Shown piece by piece: positions 1-11,640 of a stretch of 64,000 bases of DNA (position 1 is its first letter; every line of letters starts with the position of its first letter). This DNA is from Branchiostoma floridae (Eukaryota; Chordata; Leptocardii; Amphioxiformes; Branchiostomatidae). The notes below the pieces were generated by a model, which was not told where the DNA came from, ran no database searches, and worked only from the letters and a program-made list of their open reading frames with translations. The stretch spans positions 11,085,944 through 11,149,943 of the forward strand of contig NC_049996.1 in assembly GCF_000003815.2 (NCBI RefSeq). Direction: 5' to 3'. The position numbers and the translations under genes are program-made.

Positions 1-472
1 TTCTACGATTTTCCACCGATCCGGAGTCTGGTAGAGACTAGAATACTGTCACGTTCTTGTATTTGAGAACTAATGTGAAAGTTCCATGTTTTAGACTTGG
101 AAGATTGGTCTGAGAAAGGAGTAGATGTCATCGGATACCGTCACGTAGTGTCTTCTGAAACCCAGTCTGGAAACGTCCTGTTTTCAGAACTGTACTCAGA
201 TTGGTCTGAGGAAATGTATCGAAGAACAATGATGAGATAGTGCACTTATGTATTTTATTCACATGTATTTTTAAGAAGGTGCATTCGGTGTGTCTGCTCC
301 TATGGCCATGTATATGCCTCTTTTCTTATCTTGTGAATGGACGTATTCGTTTACATCCTTTGACACATAAATAGACAAAAATATAGACAACTAGGTGAAG
401 GGTAGTCTAGTGTTGATATGTTTTTCTCGTTTTGCATGTCCGGTGTACCGCCTCGCAAGGTCTGTACTGGAC

Positions 473-747
473 TTTATGTCATACCCGTGACACGAAAACG
501 TTCGATACGGGTGTTCCGGACCGGGTGATAACTTTCCGTACGGCCCGGGCTTATCACACGGGCTCCATTGGAATAAATCGAACTGTTTCGAGTGGGCCGA
601 GTGTGGCGCCATCGAAAGTTCGAATACCTGAATCGGACGTTGGAACATTACTGTTGCAACGTTTTTTTTTCGTGGGCAACAAATTTGTTCAACTTCTGGC
701 GCAGTTCGCATCAAAACAGTGGTTTTCTCAGGTGGGTATGACATAAA
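473..747. mobile_element. Short inverted-repeat element (MITE-like)
   Basis: The ends are 14-bp inverted repeats: TTTATGTCATACCC at 473-486 and its complement at 734-747. The other spacers lack this sequence: there the text equivalent to 'ctgtactgga' runs almost directly into 'cagtacaagctg'. It therefore looks like an insertion. No coding capacity is seen, and the family is unknown to me. The target-site duplication is not clear. Confidence 0.55.
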
Positions 748-750
748 TAA

Positions 751-891
751 AATACAACACGGTGTATTCCGCATCACCCTCGGTCCCAGCCCTCCCGCGG
801 GTTGGATCACCCTCCGGCCTTCGGCCGTCGTGCGATCTGACCCGCGGTCGGGCTGGTACCTCAGGTGATACGGAATACACCGTGTTGTATT
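751..891. mobile_element. Foldback element, near-complete palindrome
   Basis: The left arm begins AATACAACACGGTGTATTCC at 751 and the right arm ends with its complement at 891. The arms are about 69 bp each and similar throughout, meeting at a GC-rich centre near 815-825 (CGGCC...GGCCG). It lies immediately beside the element at 473-747, and both are absent from paralogous spacers. It is probably a non-autonomous DNA transposon or foldback MITE. Confidence 0.65.
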
Positions 892-1419
892 CTATATATA
901 CAAGCTGTCCAGTCTTGCATATCCTTGCAGATTTGTTTGATCCACTCACACCGGGAATAACCGATACTCCTAACGATAATTGTGGTAGGTTATTACACGT
1001 GCTCTAGGTGTGGCTTTCCCATGACACGGGGCTCGCATATATAACGTCATATCCGAGAGACGTCCCTATCCAAAGCTAGAATCATTACTGGTAACCAGTT
1101 TCCCATGGAAGTCAGGAGGCTCTCTATTTGCCCCAGCGAACATAACTCCGTTATGAATGAGATACAGCACTTCAATCACCTGTAATTTTAAGGGCACTTG
1201 CACTTTGCTGTATGGGCCATCATGGCCATGCGCCTGCAAGCATATTGGCTGGTCTGCCTATGGATATCAAAAGCAAACATTATTTATATGGCAAGTGATG
1301 AGAAAGTGACGAGTCTCACTTGGGAGGTAGCGGCAGTGTCCACTCAATTTTAAAACCATTTAAAACCAATTTTCTTGATCATATAGTCGAGTGCAATTTT
1401 GGTATTTCTGTTTTCTTCT

Positions 1420-1650
1420 GCCCTGGGATATCGACTCTTTTAGGTGTCCAATCTATCAATACTTGTGCTGTTCCACCCATCAACACCACTAGGCTCCCCC
1501 TCCCACTCCATGAACGCTTTTAGATTGTCCCCAATGAACACTTTTAGGCCGCTCATGAACACTTTTAGGCTGCCCCGCACATCAACACTTTTGTTCTGTC
1601 TCGCAAAGCGACGCTTTTAGACTGTCCCGTACATCAATGCTCTAATGCTG
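1420..1650. repeat. Spacer minisatellite
   Basis: Degenerate tandem copies, about 25-30 bp each, of a unit like CTTTTAGGCTGTCCCGCCCA followed by TGAACA or TCAACA. The same block recurs at the same place in each array spacer. Confidence 0.7.
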
Positions 1651-2892
1651 CCCCCACTGCCGATGGCCGATTGGAGCACCCTCGAGGTTAGATAAAGGCT
1701 CAAACTGCCCCCCATCTGACCCCCCCCCCGTCAATTCCATTACCCGCTCAGTGTCTTCTGGTTGGATCAGTGTAAAATAAGTCTATGTTTTCCAACCACA
1801 CCTGGTGTGCCAGGCCGGAACTTGAAGCCTAAGCTACAATCGTAGTATTAAGTCCCTACCCGGTGGCAGAGCACAGAAGGGTGATCAAATCACGCCCCAG
1901 TCTTATAATATATACTCAATATGATTTTGTTTTGTGTACTTCTGTCAATGTTACCATGCTTATGTGCAACGTTAATAAAAGAATACATATAGATGGCATT
2001 TGTAAACCATGCAATCTATTCATTTTGATAATTATAGATACAATGAATCATTTCTTTTCCATCTCAATACAATAACGAGTATTACACAGTGATAAGGTAA
2101 ACATGTGACTAAACGACACACGACTCTAGCCATGGTATTTTGTCTTTTTCTACTGTATGAATGGTACACAAGCAATCGCCTGTAGAATATTCTTAGTACC
2201 ATGTACCAAAATGTCCTATCGACAGTTTTTCTATTCACCTTAAACCTTCTAGATATATAGAACTATTAATTTGCCATTACAACAAATAAAAGGCACTTAA
2301 GATAGTTTCACTTTTCAATCTCTATAATTAGCTCCAATTTCAAGTAAAGTCCTACACCAAAACAATACATTTTCATTTACAGCATTCAACAAAGGCACTT
2401 AAATCAGTTACGTCATTGTGTTCTAAACACAAAACTAAAAATCACGCCACAGTTTCTGATCATTAACCTCACCTTTTTAAGTAAGGAAGGTTGGTAGCTC
2501 TGACAAAGAAACACCATTTTTAACATTAAGGCTATATCAATAAGAAACTGTTAGAGATAAAAAAAAGATTGGTGTTAGGTCTGTCCTTGGTGCTGAATGT
2601 ACCCGATGAATGTTGAACAGCTCAAATCGTGACTGTAGGTAAGTTGTTTCCTATACGCGGTGCCTTTTAGACCTACAGTGTCTTTCTACATACATGTGGC
2701 AATATTGTATATCATTGAGACTCACGTCATGTGAGTTACCTTCGCTCCTTTCCTCTGGACGTCCCGGTCTTCTAAAGTGTTCTTTGTGCAGAGTCTTGAA
2801 CCCATGCTCATAGACGCAATGTACGATAGGCGACGTCGCCCAATATTTGCCTTATATCACAAAGCCCTTTGTTCATCTATAAAATCTTGTAC

Positions 2893-2898
2893 TTTATT
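2893..2898 (-). terminator. Candidate polyadenylation signal (AATAAA)
   Basis: AATAAA on the minus strand, about 255 bp past the stop of the first LRR gene. The aligned position in the sixth copy (25275-25280) is also AATAAA. The other copies have AATAAC or have lost the hexamer. Confidence 0.4.
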
Positions 2899-3152
2899 CT
2901 TGGTGGTTACTAAATGATGTCTACATTTTATGTTTCGTTCGTACATTGTTAATTTTGGTCCGCCCTGGTGGTGTACTGGTACCTTGGTATCCTTTCATCC
3001 GAAATTCTATTAGAAGTCTGCGAGTACGGCCTTGGTGCGGTGTGAGTGTATAGGTTAGTACAATGTACGGTATGTGCCTGAAGAGTTGACTGTTTGTGAT
3101 GTGTACAGGCTGGATGGTAGAGTCGTTTCTTGTCAATCCCTGCAGAGCTCAA

Positions 3153-4820
3153 CTACTCCGGGACGACCGAATGTTCTTCCTCCAAACCTGCGGTAAAGTA
3201 GATGTCGTTTGTTGCTGTAAGTGTAGTTTCTGTTCCAGTATCCAAATCAATTGAGTAGATTTGGTTTCTTATTGGCGTCATAGCTTCTGTTCCATATGTG
3301 ATTGTCCCATGTCCACCATCCATTTCTACTGCCGTAGAATAGATGGCGTTTGCTGTTGTTGGTACAGTTTCTGTTCCATTATCCGAATCTTCTCCAATAG
3401 AGTAGATATGGTCTGTTATTGGTGCCGTCGTCATAGGTTCTTTTTCATTCGTGACTGTCCCATGTGTCCCATTCGAATTTTCTTCAATAGAGTAGATAGG
3501 ATTTGTCGTTGGTGCTGTACTTTCTCTTCCGTCCATGAGTGCCGAATTCCCGTCATCCAAAGCTCCTGTAGTATTTTCGTAAGTGTGGTTTGTTGTTAGT
3601 GCTGTACCTTCTCTTCCGTCTATGACTGTCGAATTCCCGCCGTCCAAAGCTCCTGTAGGATTTTCGTATGTGTGGATTGTTGCTGTTGCTGTACTTTCTC
3701 TTTCCTCAGTTACTGCCAAATTTCCGCCATCCAAACCTTCTTCGGAATTGCCGTCTATTATTTGTGGTATAGTTAGCGCAGGAACTGAGTGATGTGCACC
3801 TTTGCACCAATTGCAGCTCAGTGGGTACTTAATGTTGAATGTGATGAGGCAGAATACGCCAGTTAAAACCAGAAGTGTTCCAATCACAGTGATGGGGATG
3901 TAAAGAACTGAAAGTTTGTCGTCGTCTTCTTGTTTTATTGTTCCCGTGGCGTTCAGACTAGACGTCTTCGTGGTCTGTGCAGAGCCTGTCGGTATGATGG
4001 GCATAGAACTTTTGCTGTTCTGCAGTTGATTTTTAGTCTCAGTCTGATTCTCATTATCATCTGTAAGAAACGCGGTTGAAATCACGGCCATCGCTTTCGG
4101 TTCTGTGGTCGGATGGTGTACATGTGCTCCACAGCCAGTTAGTTTGGATGACACGTTGGACAACTGCAGCTTATTCAGTTCACTCGGACTGGAGCAGACA
4201 AGAGCGCCCATCTTTAGGCTTTTGACGAGAAAACAAGCTGAACAGCGCGAACAACAGTCCTGTCGATTTTTCCCTTTACAGGTCTGTAAACACGCCATCT
4301 TGGTAATCAGCCAGGAGAGGTCACAGTCACAGTGAAATGGGTTATTGTTGATGTACACATGGGTCAGTTGTGGCCGCCCCAGCTCGTACTCAGAGAACGA
4401 CGCCAGTTTGTTGAACATTAGGTCAACTTCTCTCAGCTTCGGGAGATGCTGAATGACGGTGTCCAGCTTCACGTACCGAAGTCGGTTTCCCGATAGATCA
4501 AGATATTCCAAATTTGGCAGCGCACGCAAAGATATCCAGGGAAAGGATTCTATGCAGTTTCTTTCTAGTTCCAATGTACGCAGCCGCGGTAGGGGCGGAA
4601 GGTACGAGACGTTCCTGATGCTACATGAACTGGACAAGGTAAAGCTTTCAGCATTGGCCGGGATGTCGAGAGGAATCGCCGTGAGTTTTGTCCTGTAACA
4701 ATGAACCTGTGATGTCCGGAAGTATGATAACTGGGTTATGCTACACGTAGCCGGCAAACAAACACAATCTGACCACAGACGTGTCAAAGTAAGGAGCAAA
4801 AGCAGTCCACTTACTTTCAT
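3153..4820 (-). CDS. LRR type I transmembrane receptor, array copy 1
   Basis: A single exon of 555 residues. I start at ATG 4820 (MKVSGLL) because the longer frame opens at a GTG and copy 6 has only this methionine. Residues 1-21 are a signal peptide, 22-50 an LRR N-cap, about 70-160 three to four LRRs, and about 160-231 an LRR C-cap with many cysteines. The stalk is 232-302, the transmembrane helix about 303-330 and the tail about 332-555. The tail has one YENP, one YENT and then five IYS/IYF-type repeats. A further YxNP site present in copies 2 and 3 is lost here because HIY is missing. Ligand and pathway are unknown. YxN motifs are classical Grb2 SH2 sites when phosphorylated, so adaptor recruitment is inferred. 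Overall this is a plausible orphan cell-surface receptor. Confidence 0.85.
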   Translation of the reverse strand: MKVSGLLLLLTLTRLWSDCVCLPATCSITQLSYFRTSQVHCYRTKLTAIPLDIPANAESFTLSSSCSIRNVSYLPPLPRLRTLELERNCIESFPWISLRALPNLEYLDLSGNRLRYVKLDTVIQHLPKLREVDLMFNKLASFSEYELGRPQLTHVYINNNPFHCDCDLSWLITKMACLQTCKGKNRQDCCSRCSACFLVKSLKMGALVCSSPSELNKLQLSNVSSKLTGCGAHVHHPTTEPKAMAVISTAFLTDDNENQTETKNQLQNSKSSMPIIPTGSAQTTKTSSLNATGTIKQEDDDKLSVLYIPITVIGTLLVLTGVFCLITFNIKYPLSCNWCKGAHHSVPALTIPQIIDGNSEEGLDGGNLAVTEERESTATATIHTYENPTGALDGGNSTVIDGREGTALTTNHTYENTTGALDDGNSALMDGRESTAPTTNPIYSIEENSNGTHGTVTNEKEPMTTAPITDHIYSIGEDSDNGTETVPTTANAIYSTAVEMDGGHGTITYGTEAMTPIRNQIYSIDLDTGTETTLTATNDIYFTAGLEEEHSVVPE

Positions 4821-4873
4821 GTCTATACGAGTTGTCCTCAGTACCACCTGGTCAGAATTTGCTCAAATGCTCA

Positions 4874-4883
4874 GATATATTTT
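4874..4883 (-). promoter_or_regulatory. TATA-like box, copy 1
   Basis: AAAATATATC on the minus strand, 54 bp upstream of the ATG. The element and its flank (TGAGCATTT downstream) are kept in copies 2, 4 and 5. Confidence 0.4.
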
Positions 4884-6299
4884 CGTAAGTTTGCCAGTTT
4901 TGTGCACCGCCTTGAAAAGCAGGCTGCTGTGCGATAGTGGAACTGGCGTTTTCTGTCTTCAGAACATATCGCAGCGTCGTATGTGTATCATACATGTTGT
5001 ACGCATGTCTATCGTCCTCATGAAGGTATCTTATGCCTAGTTATATATCCTATGCTATTGACTAGAGACTTGATGCCATCACGTATTGCAATCACAGAAT
5101 CAATCTGGAAATCTCCTGTTTTCAAACATCTACTCAGACAGAAAACCAAGAGAATGAAATTGCATATGTCTGCTTTTCTACCCACGCAGAGTTTTGGAGA
5201 CGCCTTAGGCGCATCAGGGGCTGGTTTACAACATATTACTTCTTAAGGCAGAACCATATTTGATAAATTTCTTGATTATTCACAGTTTGGCAATGTTGGG
5301 ATCATCAAACGCTCACCGTTTGCGCACACTTATAAGTACTGCCGTTAAATAGTTAATTAATTTATTTAGATAATTTAATTTTTTGTATACGTCACTTACA
5401 GGGCAACGACTCGTCAGTCGACCTCTCTTACTCAAGCATTTCAAACTTTGTAGAGACGGTTACAAAGCAGACATCAACGAATACTGTCACGTTCTTGTAT
5501 TTGAGAACTAATCTGAAAGTTCCATGTTTTACACTTGGAAGATTGGTCGATGAGAAAGGAGCAGATGTCACTGGATACCCTCACGTAATGTAATCTGTCA
5601 ACCAGTCTCGAAACGCCCTATTGTCAGAACTGTGCTCAGATTAGTCTGAGAAAAACGTATCGAAGAACAATGATGAGAAGGCATACTTATGTATTTTATT
5701 CACATGTATTTTCAAGATGGTGCATTCGGTGTGTCTGCTTCTATGACCATGTATATGCCTCTTTTCTTATCTTGTGAATCTTACATTGTTTGATTTATGA
5801 ATGGACAAAAATATAGACAATAGGTGAAGGGTAGTCTACTGTCTACATGTTTTGCTTGTACTGCATGTCCGGTGTACTGCCTCGCAAGGTCTGTACTAGA
5901 CAGTACAAGCTGCATATTCTTTCAGATTTGTTTTATCCACTCACACTCTTATAGATAATTGTGGTAGGTTATTGTACGTGCTCGAGGTGTGGCTTTCCTA
6001 TGAAACAGGACCCCTGTATAACGTCCCATCCGAGAGACGTCCCGAACCAAATCTAGGTTCGTTACTGGCATGCAACCAGATTCCCGTTGAGCAAAAAAGA
6101 AAACACTATCTAACTATCAATAATATGCGGGTGTCAGAAAGTTGTGAGTCTGACTTGGAAGAAAGCGACAAAAACGTTTCGGGACATAACTATAAAGTAT
6201 AAATGATCTATCAGTGTCCACCAAATTTTAAAACCTTCTCGCCATTTTCTTAATCATATGGTCGAGTGAAATGTCGTATTTCTGTTTCGTTCTACCCTA

Positions 6300-6560
6300 G
6301 GATTTCGACGCTACTAGGTGTACCATCTATCAATACTTTTGTTTAGCTGTTCCGCCCATCAACACCACTAGGCTGCCGCTTCCCCCTCCATGAACGTTTT
6401 TAGATTGTCCCCAATGAACACTTTTAGTCTGTCCCGCCCACGAATAGTTTTAGGCTGTCCCGCCCATGAACAGTTTCAGGCTGCCCCGCTGATTAACACT
6501 TTTGTTCTGTCTCGCATAGCGACGCTTTTAAGTTGTCCCGTACACCAATGCTCTTCCATG
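6300..6560. repeat. Spacer minisatellite
   Basis: The same CTTTTAG-CTGTCCCGCCCA family of short tandem units as at 1420-1650. Confidence 0.7.
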
Positions 6561-7906
6561 TTGCCACCCGCCCATCTGTCCTGCCTGTCAATTCTATCTA
6601 TTATCTTAGTCTGTTGCGGTCAGACTGGGTCAGTGTAAATTCAGTCAACCCTATGTTTCACTGTTAAGTTCCCCATGGTGGCAGAGTACAGAAGGGTGAT
6701 CAAATCACGCACCACTCTAACTCAATATGATATTGTTTTGTGTGCTGCTGTTAATGTTGCCATGCTTGTTATGTGTAACGCTAGTAAAAAAACCCACATA
6801 CAATTGGCATTTGTGAACCGTGCAATCTATTCATTTTTATAATAACGGATACAATGAATCATTCCTCTTCCTTCTCAATACAATGGTGAAAAAACAAAGT
6901 GATAAAGTAAACGTGACACACGACTGTAGTCATGATATTTTGTCTAGTTCAACTGGCTAAATGATACATAAGCAATTGCCGGCAGAATGTTCTTAGTTCC
7001 ATGTACCCAAATGTCCTACCGACAATTTTTCTATTCACTACGAAACTTTCATATATATAGAACTATTAATTTGCCATTACAACAACAAAAAAGGCATTCA
7101 AGATTGTTTCCAATCAATAAGTAACTTCAGTTTCAAACAGTCCTACTCCATACAATACATTTTCATTTACAGCATTCAACAAACACACTTGACCCAGTTA
7201 CGTCATTGCGTTCTAAAACAAAACTAAAAATCACGTCACAGTTTCTGATCATTAACCTCACCTTTCCAGGAAAAGTCACTGAATAATATTCTATACCATA
7301 CATGCTCTCATTGGATTCAGTCTATTTTGTAAAAGAGACATTCCAAAGGAATGTCATCTTTTATGTCACATCGGGTCTGTCCTTGGTGCTAACTGTAACC
7401 GAGGAACGTGGAACAGTTCACATCGTCACTGTCTGTATGTTGTTACCTGTACACGGTGACTGTCCGTCAAAAAACATTAGCTCTATACATATGTGGCAAT
7501 AGTGTCTATCATAGTTTTATCTTGTCGGGCAAGTTACCTTCACTTCTTCCCTCCTGTCTTCCGATCTTCTCAAGCGTTCTATTTGCAGAGTCCTGAACCC
7601 AGAGACCCAATGGGCGACAGGCAACGTCACCCAATATGTGCCTTGGGTCACAAGGATTCCTTTTTTTTGTAGAAGTCCTTTTTCCTGGTGGTCACTTAAT
7701 GTCATGTTTCGTTCGTGTATGTTAGTATAGTCCTGGTGGAGTACTGGTACCTTTCTTCCGAAGTTCTACAATGGTTCTGTATGCCCTGCATTTGCGCTAT
7801 GTTAATATATAGGTCACTACAATGCACAATCTGTGCCTGCAGAGTTGACTGTTGGTGACGTGTACAGACTAGATGGTAGAGTTTTGTCAATCCCCACAGA
7901 GCTCAA

Positions 7907-9907
7907 CTACTCTGGGACAGCCGAATGTTCAACTGTACCTTCAGTAGTGTAGATGTCGTTTGTTGTCGTACGTTCTGTTCCATTATCCAAACCTTCTTCA
8001 GTAGAGTAGACCTCGTTCGTTGTTGCACGTGTAGCTTCTGTTCCATTGTCCACTTCTTCAATTGAGTAGATTTGGTTTCTTATTGACGTCATAGCTTCTG
8101 TTCCATATGTGATTGTCCCATGTCCGCCATACATTTCTACTGCAGTAGAATAGATGGCGTTTGCTGTTGTAGGTACAGTTTCTGTTCCATTATCCAAATC
8201 TTCTTGAATAGAGTAGATATGGTCTGTTATTGGTGCCGACGTCATAGCTTCTGTTCCATTCGTGACTGTCCCATGTGTCCCATTCAAATCCTCTTCTTCT
8301 TCAATAGAGTAGATACGATTTGTTGTTGGTGCTGTACTTTCTTTTTCGTCTATGACTGCCGAATTCTCGACATCCAAAGCTCCTGTAGGATTTTCGTATG
8401 GGTGGATTGTTGTTGGTGCTGTACTTTCTCTTCCGTCCATGAGTGCCGAATTCTCGACATCCAAAGCTCCTGTAGGATTTTCGTAAGTGCGGTTTGTTGC
8501 TGGTGCTGTACTGTCTCTTCCGTCTATGACTGCTGAATTCTCGACATCCAAAGCTCCTGTAGGATTTTCGTAAGTGTGGTTTGTTGCTGGTGATGTACTT
8601 TCTCTTCCGTCTATGACTGCCGAATTCCCGTCATCCAAAGCTCCTGTAGGATTTTCGTAAGTGCGGTTGGTTGTTGGTGCTGTACTTTCTCTTCCGTCTA
8701 TGACTGCCGAATTCCCGACACCCAAAGCTCCAGTAGGACTTTCGTATGTGTGGATTGTTGCTGTTGCTGTACTTTGTCTTTCACCCGTTGCTGCCAAATT
8801 TCCGCCATTCAAACCTTCTTCGGGATTGCCGTAAATGTGGTCTATTATTTGTGGTATAGTTAGCGCAGGAACTGAGTGGTCTGCACCTTTGCACCAATTG
8901 CAGTTCCGTATGTACTTAATTGTAAATCCGATGAGGCAGAGGACGCCAGTTAAAACCAGAATTGTTCCCATCACAGTGATGGGGATGTAAAGAACTGAAA
9001 GTTTGTCGTCGTCTTCCTGTTTCAATGTTCCCGTGGCGTTAAGACTAGTCGTCTTCGTGGTCTGTGCAGAGCCTGTCGGTATGATGGGCATAGAACTTTT
9101 GCTGTTCTGCAGTTGATTTTCAGTCTCAGTCTGATTCTCTTTATCATCTGTAAGAAACGCGGTTGAAGTCACGGCCATCTCTTTCGGTTCTGTGGTCGGC
9201 TGGTGTACATTTGCTCCACAGCCAGTTAGATTGGCAGACACGTTGGACAACTGCAGCTTATTCAGTTCACTCGGACTGGAGCAGACAAGAGCGCCCATCT
9301 TTAGGCTTTTGACGAGAAAACAAGCTGAACAGCGCGAACAACAGACATGTCGCTCTTTCCCCTTACAGTCCTGTAAACACGTCATCTTGACAATCAGCCA
9401 AGAAATATCACAGTCACAGTGAAATGGGTTCTTGTTGATGAGCACATGGGTCACTTGTGGCCGCCCCAGCTCGTACTCAGAGAACGACGCCAGTTTGTTG
9501 AACATTAGGTCAACTTCTCTCAGCTTTGGGAGATGCTGAATGACGGTGTCCAGCTTTACATACTGAAGTCGGTTTCCCGATAGATCAAGATATTCCAAAT
9601 TTGGCAGCGCACGCAAAGATATCCAGGGAAAGGATTCTATGCAGTTTCTTTCTAGTTCCAATGTACGCAGCCTCGGTAGGGGCGGAAGGTATGAGACGTT
9701 CCTGATGCTACATGAACTGGACAAGGTAAAGCTTTCAGCATTGTCAGGGATGTCGAGAGGGATCGCCGTGAGTTTTGTCCTGTAACAGCGAACGTGTGAT
9801 ATCCCGAAGTATGATAACTGGTCTATGCTACACGTAACCGGCAAACAAACACAATCTGACCACAGACGTGTCAAAATAAGGAGCAAAAGCAGTCCACCTA
9901 CTTTCAT
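7907..9907 (-). CDS. LRR type I transmembrane receptor, array copy 2 (longest tail)
   Basis: A single exon of 666 residues starting at ATG 9907 (MKVGGLL). The domain layout is as in copy 1: signal peptide, N-cap, LRRs, cysteine-rich C-cap, stalk with N-glycosylation motifs (NQT, NAT), transmembrane helix and tail. The tail is the longest in the array. It has HIYGNP near the membrane, then five units of about 28 residues headed YESP, YENP, YENP, YENP, YENP. These are followed by RIYSIEE, HIYSIQE, AIYSTAVE, QIYSIEE, VYSTEE and IYTTEG. The extra length over copy 1 is mostly added YENP units, so the tail grows by unit duplication. A membrane-proximal CNWC could be palmitoylated (inference). There is no kinase, TIR or death domain, so signalling would have to go through phosphotyrosine adaptors. 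Confidence 0.88.
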   Translation of the reverse strand: MKVGGLLLLLILTRLWSDCVCLPVTCSIDQLSYFGISHVRCYRTKLTAIPLDIPDNAESFTLSSSCSIRNVSYLPPLPRLRTLELERNCIESFPWISLRALPNLEYLDLSGNRLQYVKLDTVIQHLPKLREVDLMFNKLASFSEYELGRPQVTHVLINKNPFHCDCDISWLIVKMTCLQDCKGKERHVCCSRCSACFLVKSLKMGALVCSSPSELNKLQLSNVSANLTGCGANVHQPTTEPKEMAVTSTAFLTDDKENQTETENQLQNSKSSMPIIPTGSAQTTKTTSLNATGTLKQEDDDKLSVLYIPITVMGTILVLTGVLCLIGFTIKYIRNCNWCKGADHSVPALTIPQIIDHIYGNPEEGLNGGNLAATGERQSTATATIHTYESPTGALGVGNSAVIDGRESTAPTTNRTYENPTGALDDGNSAVIDGRESTSPATNHTYENPTGALDVENSAVIDGRDSTAPATNRTYENPTGALDVENSALMDGRESTAPTTIHPYENPTGALDVENSAVIDEKESTAPTTNRIYSIEEEEDLNGTHGTVTNGTEAMTSAPITDHIYSIQEDLDNGTETVPTTANAIYSTAVEMYGGHGTITYGTEAMTSIRNQIYSIEEVDNGTEATRATTNEVYSTEEGLDNGTERTTTNDIYTTEGTVEHSAVPE

Positions 9908-9979
9908 GTCTGTACGAGTTGTCCTCAACACCACCTGTTAAGAGAGGGATACACGCCAAGAGTTTGCTTTAAATGCTCA

Positions 9980-9989
9980 GATATATTTT
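9980..9989 (-). promoter_or_regulatory. TATA-like box, copy 2
   Basis: AAAATATATC on the minus strand, 73 bp upstream of ATG 9907. The context is the same as in copies 1, 4 and 5. Confidence 0.4.
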
Positions 9990-11354
9990 CGTAAGTTTCC
10001 CAGTTTTGTACACCGCCTTGAATTGCAGGTTGCTGTGCGATAGTGGAACTGATCGTTTTCTGTCTTCAGAAAATATTTTAGCGTCGTATTTGTATCAGTC
10101 ATGTTGTACGCATGTCTGTCGTGCTTATGCCTAGATATATATCCCACGCGGTTGACTAGAGACTGACTACCGTCACGTATTGCAATCACAGAATCAATCT
10201 GGAAATCTCCTGTTGTGAAACATCTACTCAGACAGAAGACCAAGAGAAGGTAATTGCATATGTCTGCTTTTCTACCCATGCACCGTTTGGGAGACGCCTT
10301 ATGCGTGTCAGGGGTTGGTTTAAAACATATAACTTCTTAAGGCAGAACCACATTTAATAAATTTCTTGATTATGCCCAGTTTGGCAATGTTTGAATTATC
10401 AAAAGCTCACCATTAGCGCAAATGTATAAATACTACCGTTAAATATTTTTTTTGCATACACCATTTACAGGGCAACGAATCGTCAGTCGACCTCTCTTAC
10501 TCAAGCATTTTAAACTCTGTAGACACGGTTACAAAGCAGATATCAACGACTAGTGTCACGTTCTTGTATTTGAGAACTAATCTGAAAGTTCCATGTTTTA
10601 GACTTGGAAGATTGGTCTGAGGTGTCACTGGATACCCTCACGTAATGTTATCTGTCAACCAGTCTGGAGACGTCCTGTTTTCAGAACTGTACTCAGATTG
10701 GTCTGAGCAAAATGTATCGAAGAACAATGATGAGAAGGTACACTTATGTATTTTATTCTCATATATTTTCAAGATGGTGCATTCGGTGTGTCTGCTTCTA
10801 TGGCCACGTATATGCCTCTTTTCTTATCTTGTGAATCTTACATTGTTTGATTCATAAATGGACAAAAATATAGACAATAGGTGAAGGGTAGTCTACTGTC
10901 TACATGTTTTGCTTGTACGTATGTCCGGTGTACCGCCTCGCAAGGTCTGTACTAGACAGTACAAGCTGCATATCCTTACAGATTTGTTTTATCCACTCAC
11001 ACTCTTATAGATAATTGTGGTAGGTTATTGTACGTGCTCGAGGTGTGGCTTTCCTGTGAAACAGGACCCCTGTATAACGTCCTATCCGAGAGACGTCCCT
11101 AACCAAATCTAGGTTCGTTGCTGGCATGCAACCAGATTCCCGTTGAGCAAAAAAGAAAACACTATCTAACTATCAATAATATGCGGGTGTCAGAAAGTTG
11201 TGAGTCTGACTTGGAAGGAAGCGACAAAAACGTTTCGGGACATAACTATAAAGTATAAATGATCTATCAGTGTCCACCAAATTTTAAGACCTTCTCACCA
11301 TTTTCTTAATCATATGGTCGAGTGAAATTTGGTATTTCTGTTTTGTTCTACCCT

Positions 11355-11640
11355 AGGATTTCGACGCTAATAGGTGTACCATCTATCAATACTTTTGTTT
11401 AGCTGTTCCGCCCATCAACACCACTAGGCTGCCGCTTCCCCCTCCATGAACGTTTTTAGATTGTCCCCAATGAACACTTCTAGTCTGTTCCATCCATGAA
11501 CAGTTTAGTCTGTCCCGCCCACGAATAGTTTTAGGCTGTCCCGCCCATGAACAGTTTCAGAATGCCCCGCTAATTAACACTTTTGTTCTGTCTCGCATAG
11601 CGACGCTTTTAAGTTGTCCCGTACACCAATGCTTCCATGT
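11355..11640. repeat. Spacer minisatellite
   Basis: Same family as at 1420-1650, with an extra short unit (AGTTTAGTCTGTCCCGCCCA) compared with the copy at 6300. Confidence 0.7.

Larger units (their letters stand above)
1..3152. other. LRR-array spacer, left edge
   Basis: Non-coding spacer lying 3' of the first LRR gene in the window and 5' of a presumed further copy off the left edge. It is homologous along its length to the later spacers (4821-7906, 9908-13149, 16963-20332, 21908-25531). It differs from them by foldback insertions at 473-891. No open reading frame in it resembles a known protein. Confidence 0.8.
4821..7906. other. LRR-array spacer between copies 1 and 2
   Basis: Homologous to the other spacers. 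From right to left on the minus strand it contains the region 3' of copy 2, old AT-rich sequence, the minisatellite (6300-6560) and the 5' flank of copy 1. The 5' flank carries an internal direct repeat: the stretch near 5080-5170 resembles that near 5580-5660 (AATC...CTGGAAA...CTCAGA). No coding sequence is recognised. Confidence 0.75.

Noticed and set aside
4821-4847. Longer LRR open frame starting MVLRTTR
   Set aside because: The first codon is GTG, not ATG, and copy 6 and copy 4 lack this extension. The next codon that is ATG begins a clean signal peptide.
3153-9907. ITIM or ITAM motifs in the tails
   Set aside because: Residue +3 after Tyr is usually E, N or P-linked rather than I/V/L, and no paired YxxL spacing is present. 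YxN adaptor sites fit better.
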